A stretch of DNA of 32,795 nucleotides from Azolla pinnata (taxonomy: Eukaryota > Streptophyta > Polypodiopsida > Salviniales > Salviniaceae), in contig JBBBWG010031087.1 of assembly GCA_037176905.1 (NCBI GenBank), positions 1 to 32,795 of the forward strand, in the 5' to 3' direction. This document shows positions 17,607 to 27,000 of this stretch, piece after piece. The position numbers were made by a program, and so were the translations under genes. Positions within the stretch are counted from its first letter, which is position 1, and each line of letters opens with the position of its first letter. Below the pieces are notes generated by a model. It did no database searches and was not told the origin of the DNA. It was given only the letters and a program-made list of their open reading frames with translations.

Positions 17607-18903
17607 CCGATGAAGAAGAAGAAGAAGAAGAAGAAGAAGAAGAGAAGACGTCGTTCCTCTTCTGCTTCTGCTTCTTCTCTACAGAAAAAACACAGGAAGA
17701 CGAAGGAGATAACGATGATGATAATGATGATGATGATGATTGAGCTATGGCGATCTCTCCGTTCAGATAAGGATCAAGGACGGAGCCAGACAAAGGAAAA
17801 CCCGATGAAAAGAGCAGCGTTTCCCCCTTAGGCTTAGGCTTAGGGTTAGGGTTAGGGTTAGGGTTAGGGCTAGGGCTGGGATGGAAGATGAACGAGTAAG
17901 AAGAAGCCATGGATTGATCCGACGAGGAGAGGTGCGTTTGGACATTAGGGTTAGGAGGGGCGATGGAGGAAGGAGAAGAAGAAGAAGAAGAAGAAGAAGA
18001 AGAAGAAACCATGAATCCATATCCATAATCCACAAGCTGCGCTTTCTCGATCGGGCTAAGATTTGTCAAGTATGAAGAAGAAGGAGAAGAAGAAGAAGGA
18101 GAAGAAAAGGCTATGGATGAATCAATGGCGAGCTGAGTTTCCCCGTTAGGGTTAGGATTGATGAGGTAAAAGGAGGAGGAGGAGGAAGAAGAAGAAGAAG
18201 AAGAAGAAGAAGAAGAAGAAGAAAAGGCCATGGATGAATCAATGGCGACCTGAGTTTCCCCGTTAGGGTTAGGGTTAGGATTCATGAGGTAAAAGGAAGA
18301 AGAAGAAGGAGAAGAAGAAGAAGAAGAAGAAGAAAAGGCCATGGATGAATCAATGGCGACCTGAGTTTCCCCGTTAGGGTTAGGATTCATGAGGTAAAAG
18401 GAAGAAGAAGAAGAAGAAGAAGCCGTGGACTGATGATTGATCGGGAAGAAACGAGGTAATCCATTCGGATTCGGATCGATCCAGCAAGAAGAAGCAGAAG
18501 AAGCCATCGGCTGATCGATCGAGAAGAAATGAGCTCCTCCATTTGGATTCGGATCAATCCAGCAACAAGAACATGCAGCAGCAGCAGCAGAAGAAGAAGA
18601 AGAAGAAGCCATGGATTGATCGAGCAAGAATTTCTGAGATTCACTGTCAGGGATTGGATCGATCAGATCCGAGAACGTGGAAGCGCTTGAAGACGCCATG
18701 GATCGAGCTTCCAAAAGGATCTGAGCTTCTCCATTAGGGTTAGGTCGAGGATGCAGCGGTTCCGAAGCTCCGATCGGAGGAGATGGATTAGGGTTTTCCC
18801 ACTTCTTGAGGCACTGCTGCAGAACTTCGGCCAACGAGGAGGAATTAGGGTTTGTCGAGAATCCCGACGAGGAAGCTGCTGCTGCTGCTGAAGCAGAAAC
18901 CAT
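17329..18903 (-). CDS. Intronless serine-rich ORF with a variant VQ-like motif and telomere-hexamer-encoded Asn-Pro repeats
   Basis: A 524-codon frame with an ATG at 18903 (CCATGG context) and TGA at 17331-17329. Long Ser runs come from GAA/GAT-type microsatellites, and NPNPNG or (NP)n runs come from in-frame CCCTAA hexamers. About four copies of a block containing NPNPNGETQ.AIDSSMAFSS occur in the middle. Two parts are not simple repeat: the N-terminal SLAEVLQQCLKKWENP, and the C-terminal ADERSFVAMVKLHTA (481-495), followed by ARKFLWDYPLPVDFTC. The latter aligns with the plant VQ motif (A-D-x-x-S/T-F-x3-V-Q-x-L-T-G), but with K for Q and A for G. VQ proteins are usually intronless nuclear partners of WRKY factors, so the context fits. 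The match is inference: a repeat-driven chance ORF is a real alternative. Confidence 0.42.
17832..17870 (+). repeat. Hexameric TTAGGG run inside the serine-rich ORF
   Basis: About five TTAGGG hexamers followed by degenerate GCTAGGGCT units. On the minus strand they read AAC-CCT and encode alternating Asn-Pro. The hexamer is the vertebrate/Asparagales-type telomere unit and differs from the heptamer at 15668 and from 177-1440. Confidence 0.9.
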
Positions 18904-18959
18904 GGGAGGTTTGGGAAGGATTTCGATGGATCCGAACGATAGATTCTTCTGTGAAGCAA

Positions 18960-19600
18960 CGACAGAGGCTCCGAAAACCCTAATTCTCTTCTTCTCTGCC
19001 GGATCTATGGCGAATCAAGACCTTCCAGCGAGGGGAAGGAAGCTCCTGGCAGAAACCCTAAAACTGTAGTTTTCTTTCTTTTGAAAGAAGCAGCAGAAGA
19101 AGAAGAAGAAGAAGAAGAAGAAGAATGGCTTGGTGGAGGCACCGCAATAAACCCTAACCCTATGAAAGAAGAAGAAGCAGTTCAAGAAGAAGAACCCTAA
19201 CCCTAACCCTAACCCTAACTCTAACCCTTTGAAAGAAGAAGAAGAAGAAGAATGGCTTGGTGGAGGTACCTCAACAAACCCTAACCCTAACCCTAGCAGA
19301 AGAGAAGCTAGAACGTGCTTCAGTATGGAAGAAGAAGAAGGAGAAGAAGAAGAAGAAGAAGAAGAAGAATAACCCTAACCCTAACCCTAACCCTTTGAAA
19401 GCAGAAGAAGAAGAAGAAGAAGAGCCCTAACCCTAACCCTAACCCTTTGAAAGCAGAAGAAGAAGAAGAGCCCTAACCCTAACCCTTTGAAAGCAGAAGA
19501 AGAAGAAGAAGAAGAATGGGAAGTCAGGTTAAGCAATGGAGTTTTTCTGACCGGAACCCTAGCCCTAACGCTAACCCTAACCCTAGAATCAAGCAGAAGC
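18960..19600 (-). repeat. Composite array of CCCTAA hexamers and GAA microsatellite
   Basis: Blocks of 2-5 CCCTAA hexamers alternate with 'CTTTGAAAGcaGAAGAAG' runs. 'TTTGAAAG' recurs at about 19079, 19228, 19395, 19447 and 19490. A longer unit containing 'AATGGCTTGGTGGAGG' recurs at about 19123 and 19251. The plus-strand motif CCCTAA is opposite to the TTAGGG found at 17832-18850. The array covers the upstream region of the minus-strand serine-rich ORF and could serve as its promoter. Confidence 0.88.
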
Positions 19601-20059
19601 GTGGCGAATTATCCTGTATGCGTTGTTGGGCCGCAAGGAGAAACCCCCTGCGGGGAAGGAGGGCGACTGCGTTTAAGTAAGCTGATGAGGGGTGGGGGAA
19701 GGAAGAAACCCTAATTAGGGCAAGCAGATCAGGACCCAGGAATCAAAAGGAAGATCAGAGAGAGAAGAAAAAAGAAAACAGAAACAGAAAAGAGAGAAAG
19801 GGGAAACGCGGCTATGGAAGCAACCCCGCAGCTTCTGCGTCCGTATCTGTCGCGCATGTCTCTGTGTTCTTCTGCGTCTCGCCATCGCCATCGCCATCGC
19901 CATAGCCATCGTCTTCTTCATCTTCTTCTTCTTCGTCTTCTTCTTCTTCATCTTCTTCTTCTTTCTTTCTTCTTCTTCTTCTGTTCTTTTTTCTGTTCTT
20001 GTTTGTTTCTTGTTCAAATTGGCCTTATCCGGAATCGAACCCGAGACCCCATTTTCCTC
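19601..20059. other. Low-complexity spacer with tRNA-like B-box, no secure gene
   Basis: Contains a GCCATC run at about 19882-19908, a CTT/TTC microsatellite at 19911-19982, and on the minus strand GGTTCGATTCC (within 20030-20045), a perfect B-box-like sequence. No A-box or acceptor stem can be built from the neighbouring microsatellite, so it may be a tRNA or SINE fragment. Open frames here (including a long minus-strand frame to 20707) are low-complexity and not called. Confidence 0.4.
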
Positions 20060-21640
20060 TATCGTATACATACATACATACATACATGCATACGCACACA
20101 TGCATGCATGCATGCATACATACATACCAACACCTACACACATGCAACATACGTACGTACGTACGTATGTATGCGTGCATGTGCGCATGTACGTTGCATG
20201 TATGTATGTCCTACGAACATGCATACGTACATATGTGTCTGGGCTCCCTATGTGTGATGTGATGATGTATGTATGTAGCTGTATGTCTGTATGCAAAACA
20301 TGCATGCACATATGTGTTCGGACTGTGTACGTATTGATACGGTGTACGTAGTTGTGTACGTATATATGTATGTTGCATGTATGTATGTCATACAAACATA
20401 CGTACATATGTGTCTGGGCTCCTTGTGTTATGTAGCTGTATGTCTGTATCCAAACATACATATACATATGTGTTTGGACTGTGTATGTTTGATACGGTGT
20501 ATGTAGTTGTATACGTATGTATGTTGCTTGTATGTATTTCATGCAAACATACGTACATGTGTCTGGGCTCCCTGTGTTATGTAGCTGTATGTCTGTATCC
20601 AAACATACATATACATATGTGTTTGGACTGTGTATGTCTGATACGGTGTATGTAGTTGTATACGTATGTATGTTGCCTGTGTGTATTTCATGCAAACATA
20701 CGTACATATGTGTCTGGGCTCCCTATGTGTGGTGTGATGTATGTAGCGGTGTGTCTGTATGCAAAACATACATGTACATTTGTGTTTGAGACTATGTATG
20801 ATACGGTGTATGTAGTTGTATACGTATGTATGCATGCATGTGCATACGTATGTTGCATGTATGTTGGCCATACGAACATGCATACATACATGTGTGCCTG
20901 GGCTCCGTATGTGTGATGTATGTAGCTGTATGTCTGTATGCAATACATACCTATACATATGTGTTTGGACTGTTTATGTATGATACGGTGTATGTAGTTG
21001 TATACGTATGTATGCGCGCATGTGCGTATGTATGTTGCATGTATGTATGTCATACGAACATGCATACATACATGTGTGTCTGGTCTCCGTATGTGTGATG
21101 TATGTAGCTGTATGTCTGTATGCAATACATACGTATACATATGTGTTTGGACTGTTTATGTATGATACGGTGTATGTAGTTGTATACGTAGGTATGTGTG
21201 CATGTACGTATGTACGTTGCATGTATGTATGTCATACAAACATACGTACGTATGTGTCTGGGTTCCGTATGTATGATGTGATGTATGTACTGTATGCAAA
21301 ACATGCATGTACATATGTGTTTGGACTGTATATGTATGATATTAGTGTATGTAGTTGTATGTATGTATATACAGACGTACATACAAATGTGTATGATATG
21401 GTGTATGTGGTTGTATGTTTGTCATGCAAACATACCATGCATAATGTGTGTGGACTCTTGTATGTATGATGTGGTGCATGCAGTTGTATGCATGTATGCA
21501 AACATACATACATATGTGTTTGTATGACATAGTGTGTATAGTTTTTTGTTTGTATGGAAACATACATAGTTGTATGTCTATATGTGCAAGCATGTATGTA
21601 TGTGTATGTTGGCATGCATGTATGCATGTGTGTGTCCCAG
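20060..21640 (+). repeat. TATG/TACG minisatellite, higher-order unit about 150-182 bp
   Basis: The landmark 'GATACGGTGTAtGTAGTTGT' starts near 20336, 20491, 20640, 20800, 20982 and 21164. Decayed versions lie near 21338, 21395 and 21467. Spacings are 155, 149, 160, 182, 182 and 174 bp. Each unit also has 'GTGTCTGGGCTCC', 'GTAGCTGTATGTCTGTATGC' and 'GTGTTTGGACTG'. Many TACGTA, CATACATG and CATATG palindromes allow strong hairpins. Frames on both strands remain open for 80-150 codons, but they encode only Tyr/Val/Cys/His/Thr-rich simple sequence. Confidence 0.9.
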
Positions 21641-21747
21641 ATCAACTGGAACTGTCGGATCGCTCATCTGCAAGACGAACATTGATTTCACCCGACTGAG
21701 TTTTTTGGATGATGTGTGTGATGGAAAAGTCTATTGTTGCTGCTCTG

Positions 21748-21920
21748 ATTCAGACCAGCATTCGAATCGATGTTGAGAACATCAACAGTAGATAGGATCA
21801 TTCGGATCAACGTTCGAATCGACATCGAGAATATCAGCAATAGATAGCGTCGTTTGGACCAGCATTTGAATCGACGTCGAGAACATCAGCAATAGATAGC
21901 ATCATCACATTCGAAAAAGC
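21748..21920 (+). repeat. 52-bp tandem repeat, three copies plus partial
   Basis: Copies start near 21751, 21803 and 21855 with 'GACCAGCaTTCGAATCGA', followed by 'CGAGAAcATCAGCAATAGAT'. The third copy continues into a partial repeat. No coding potential is seen. Confidence 0.85.
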
Positions 21921-23089
21921 CTGATATGACATCAAGCTCCTTCTTTGGCTTTGGCATGGGTCCCTGATCATTAATCTCATCATTCATCAGTAACTGCGAG
22001 CTGAGGAGAAGCAGTTAATCGATACGGAACTGTGGTTTTCCTCGCTGTGAACTTGCCTCTTTTCACACCAGATTAGATCGAGCAAATGAGAATGGCATTC
22101 GCTTTCTCGGAGAACTCTGTCACCTCGATTGAACGATAGCTTTGCCATTGCAGTCGATTCGAAGATATCCGGATGTTCTGCACCGGCAATCATACTCTCT
22201 TTTAGGAACCGATATGTTTTGTGACGAGAATCGAATTTCAGATCTGCAATTAGACTTAATACATATCATCGCAATAATAATTACAAACCTCTAAAGCATA
22301 TACAAGACCTCGCACTGCACAAGAAAAAAAAGAGTCGATGCGCATCATCTCTCCGATTAAAAAATCACGATGTGTGTATGTGGGTTTGAATCATTGCAAT
22401 GGATGATTAATATTGCAGATGAAGGAATACTTGTGTAATTACTGACGATTTTACACGGGCGTCTAGATTGATTCGGTGAGTATTACTAGAGTAAATCGAT
22501 AAGCGTCATGGATAACAACTGAGCACGTGGGCTGAATGGAACAGTGCCATGGGCACAATCAAGGCATTATTGAGTGCAATAGAGCAAATCGGCAAGCATT
22601 TCGATAACAACATGCTGGCGATTACAACAGTTTGTTTACTAATACTAGCGGAGGTGGTAGATTAACCCCTAAAACCCTAAACGCATGACAAGGACAGTTA
22701 AGAGCAGATCTATGATTACCATCGTGTTACTAATCCAAGCTGACCCTTGAACCCTAAAAACAAAATCACAACAGCCGGGCATAGACCGAGCAACAAGCAC
22801 ACACGATGATTGTTGGGATGTAAGCGTGATTAAGAAGCATATTAATGACGACAATTTTACGTAAACACGAGTAATAGGAGAAATACCAAAAAACTCCTCG
22901 CAATATTATAAAAATTACATTTTAATGCCTACTAAAATCTGGAAGTACAAATTAACGCCCGGTCTTATCTTCCACTAAAAATTAACACCCAATGAACTGC
23001 ACCAATATAATGTCGATTGATTTTATTCCTAATCACTTCCCGCTAATTGATTTTGCTTCCCCCCCCCTTATTACTGTTAGTCCTTAAAT
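21921..23089. other. Intergenic, no gene recognised
   Basis: AT-rich sequence with isolated CCCTAAA motifs at about 22667-22680 and 22750. I see no ORF with a recognisable domain, no RNA gene and no element termini. Confidence 0.45.
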
Positions 23090-23880
23090 TGCTTCTTCCC
23101 AATTGATTCTATCCTTCTCTTACCGATCACATCCAATCTATCTCTTCTCATGTTAATCGATTCTCGTTCCTGCTGCTACTATTTACTAATCGTTTCCTAC
23201 TTCTTCTTGCTTCTTGCTAACCAACGGTTCACTTACCATAATTGGTTAATAGGAGTCGGTAATGTCAGAATCTAATCAAATTGGTGTTAATTAATGAATC
23301 AAGCGTCCATTCTTAAAACCATTCCCTCCCTTGCTACTGCTAGTCCTTAAAATCGCTTCTTGTTGATTGATTCTACCTTCTCTTATCGATCGCACCCAAT
23401 CTATCTCTTCTCAAGTGAAATCGATTCTCGCTCTCCTATTGTTATTTACCAATTGCTTCCTACTTCTTCCTGTTTCTCTTATTGATCGCACCCGATCTAT
23501 CTATTCTCATGTTGAATCGATTCTCGCTCCTCCTCCTGCTATTTACCAATTGCTTCTTGCTTCTTACTGCTTCTCGTATCGATCACACCCAATCTATCTC
23601 TTTTCACATTGAATCGATTCTCGCTCCTCCTACTGCTATTTACCAATAGCTTCCTACTTCTTACTGCTTCTCTTATCGATCGCACCCAATCTATCTCTTC
23701 TCATGTTGAATCGATTCTCGCTCCTCCTGCTGCTACTTACCAATCGCTCCCTACTTCTCGCTAACCGACGATTCGCTCACCTTACCACACGTCGATTAAC
23801 AGGAGTGAGTTGGCAATGTCAGAATCTAATCGAACCGGGGTTAATCGATGAATCGAGCGCTGATTCTTCAAAACTAGGCG
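23090..23880 (+). repeat. 97-bp tandem repeat nested in a larger duplication
   Basis: Units starting 'CTTATCGATCGCACCCAATC' occur near 23382, 23478, 23575 and 23672 (96-97-bp period). A diverged unit lies near 23119. A second level is visible: 'GCTAACC.ACG.TTC' through 'GGCAATGTCAGAATCTAATC' and 'AATGAATCaAGCG' appears at about 23216-23310 and again at about 23758-23870. So a segment holding the repeat was itself duplicated and the 97-bp unit then expanded in the second copy. It ends about 200 bp before the Urb2 gene start. Confidence 0.85.
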
Positions 23881-24012
23881 TTTGATTAATTTTTACCAGT
23901 TTCTGATGATTTCAGTTCAAAATCTTAGTTCAGAATCTCAGGAGAAGAAGAACTGTAACATGTTATTTTTAGTTGTTCTTAAACCACAAGAGGTTTTTTT
24001 GTACATGTACAC

Positions 24013-24036
24013 AGAGAGAGAGAGAGAGAGAGAGAG
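24013..24036 (+). repeat. (AG)12 microsatellite in the 5' leader of the Urb2 gene
   Basis: A perfect AG dinucleotide run lies about 50 bp upstream of the Urb2 ATG, within its likely 5' UTR. It also lies in a short upstream open frame that starts at 24005. Confidence 0.9.
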
Positions 24037-24083
24037 ACGCAGGCGAGAAGCAGCGGCGCCATCGCCTGCGCGAAGCAGAAGAG

Positions 24084-27000
24084 ATGGCCTCCGCGAAGCA
24101 GAAGAGGAAGCGCCATGGCCTCCCGCACGCCCCCGCCTTCTCGCCTGCAGAACCGAACGATCATCGCCGTCACCGTGATGCCAGCAGTGTCGATGGCCCT
24201 CTCCAGAAGAAGAAGGCCAAGGCGAAGACGCGGCAAGAGGAGAAGGCTCCGGAATCAGCGGAGCTTCCCCCTCCTCCTCCTCCTCGACCTCCGGAATCCC
24301 AAGCGGTGGTGTCTACCTCAACAGCAGGACACGTTTCCGACCCCGTCTCAGTCCTCGATCTTCTGAAGGACATCAAGAACCGCGGCGTAGCTCAGGACAG
24401 GCAAGCTGTTATCCCATCCTCGCGTCTTCTCACAATTTCTCAAGATTCGTTTGACCCTGCATTTCCGTCCGATGCTGTGCTTTTCTATGACGTGAAAAAC
24501 GATCTGCTGTTTTTGGTTTTTTGGCGCCTTGCTTTCGAAGCTGATATTTCTCATCCAATGCTATGGTCTTATACGTCTTCAGCATTGTTTTCTGAAACTG
24601 GGATTCGCTATCCCAAATTATGTTTTTGATTGTCTACCCTTTCGGTTTCCTCGCAAATCAGGTCTTATGTTGATTGTAAGTAACTCCCAATCGGTATCAG
24701 TAGAAAACCAGGCTGTAACATACACTTTATTGGTGTCTTTCTTCTTAGCTGTCTTGATCAGTAACATGCTCTATCATTTCTAATGTTAATGCTAAGCTTC
24801 CCCTTCCTAAGAAATGATTCTAGTGATTGTACTCATAAGTCCCATCGTGATGGAGGCTATTCTAATAATTCGTATTTGAAATGAGTTTACACACGAGGCA
24901 GATCCAATTTTATCATGATTTGAAGGAATTAAAGACGAGAAAACAATTCATAATGCTATCGTGGCATCTCCTTAAGCCACAAGAGACTCATCAATAAGTG
25001 GAAGGAACTCATAATATTTGATCAGACAGGTACCAATTGCTGCCATACATCTCCACCTTCTCACATTTATTTGTGCCTTTCTCTTTGCCATGTTATATGT
25101 GACACTGTCATGTTATGGCTGTTTGTCACTCATATCTATCTTGGTCCTTATCCTCTTCAACGTGTGCTACATATCGGCCTTCCTTTTGATTGTCACATGT
25201 GATGATGTACTTGAAACCAATACCCAGCTTTTATCTCCTATTTCTCATGTTTGGCTTAGCTTTAATATTTGTGCACTACACCCAGAGCTATCTAGGTCGT
25301 CCTTTCAACTGATGAGTATAGGTTTATTAGCATTGCTGTTGTGATCCCCAGAGTTTTAATATTTATGCAGCAGAGCCGAGAATCATCTATGTTTTACTCA
25401 TTGTCCTTCAACTAATGAACAGTATGAGATATGTTTCACTTCTTCAAAAAGAATAAACATATCGTGTTCTTACTTGAAACAGGAAAATTGAACAAGTGTA
25501 TGGTTTTATCAAGCCCGGAAGCTCTTTTCTAAACTCAAACAGAGAATCCGTTCATTTCTTTGAAAATGGATTTGTACCTAGATATCACTTTGTTACGGCT
25601 GTTTCAGAATGGGTACAGGGTTTAATAATCAATTCCTCCAAGGCCACAAATTCTCACGTGAAAGGAAAGGAAAGATCTTTCCACGCAAGTTTTTTGGAGC
25701 AAAGTGTTGCACCTTGTTTAGACATGCGTTGTTGGGAAATTCTGAAATGGTGTTTGGCTTCAGGCGTTCCATGGAATGTGGGTTTTGTCTCATTAGGTAT
25801 ACTACAATCTCTATCTCATGTACTAGATGAGGCTTACAATGTGGTTACTGAAGATGCATTGTTCTATAGCAGTGGCACTGAGATTACGAAGAACCATCGA
25901 GATAAGAAAGCAAGATATTCAACAGAAGAACTATTTACAGTAATCCATGATGTTGTTCAGCTGCTATTTTGCAGATATGAGGATCTTTTTAGGCCAAAGC
26001 TTGATTTGTGGGTACCGCTGACAATTTCGTGCTTAAGAATTGTTTCTGTATCATATTCTTCAACACCTATGCAAAAGATTGGGAATGTAATTTTTGATAT
26101 AGTTATTCTCATATTACAACGTTTTGTGACGTTTTTGGGATCATCACCAAATCCTAGGAAAGTCTTTCAGTCTGTTATAGACTTGTTGCTCGAAAGTCTC
26201 CTTTGCTTGAGAGGGAGTAATAGCATGGTAGGCTTTGACGATCAGAAGCAGAAGGTATTATTAGGTGTTGTTGAAGATATTCTAAGGTGTAGCTTGTTTC
26301 ATCGATCACACTTGGATGGTTATCAGAATGTGTGTAAATTGCTGAAACAATCTGGGTCAGTTTGCGAGGATATCATGCCAAAAGATGAACCATCTACAGT
26401 CAGTAGAAAGGAAAATCCTAGTTTTCTGAGCTATCATAAATTGTTGTTTCAGAAGTTGGATTACTTTGTAAAGAAAGGGAATGTCCGTTCTCTAGGATCT
26501 ATGGCTTGGTTATTGAGAACTTATATCCAGGAAGTTAAAGCTCAGATGGTCTTAAAGCCATCAACCTTACTTGGTCTAAAGAACAGACGACCTTTAAGGG
26601 GCGCTGCATCTGCAAAAGGTATTGCTTCAGACAACCAACTGCTTGACCAGGATATTGAATCAGGAGCTGAATATCCTGATATGAAAAGAGATTCCGAAAG
26701 AGTTAATCTCTTTGCAGTTTTTGCAGAATTCATGTCCCCATTGTTAGAGGAAATTGAGGTTTTATCACACACCTTTTTCTTGAATAATGATTTTGCAATA
26801 ACAGATCTCACAAGATTGAAATCTTTATTAAGTTCGGCTAATGATCTTCTTTTGGTGGTAAAAGAGGAACATGTTTATGTGCCGACTGAGGACACACCAA
26901 CTCTCGTGAATCTAAACTTTATCAAGAAGATATACAGTAATTTCAGTCATTTTAACACAGCTCTTCAAAAGTCCTATGGAGAAATGACGCCTGAAAACAT

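Noticed and set aside
20010..20060. Functional tRNA gene
   Set aside because: Only a T-arm-like segment is present. No acceptor, D or anticodon stems can be built from the adjacent microsatellite.
19715..20707. 330-codon minus-strand frame
   Set aside because: It runs from the TATG minisatellite through a B-box-like fragment into CTT and GCCATC microsatellite. No domain, and the composition is wholly repeat-driven.
20539..21645. Multiple Tyr/Val/Cys/Thr-rich frames on both strands
   Set aside because: Shadows of the TATG/TACG repeat; frames on both strands are equally open.
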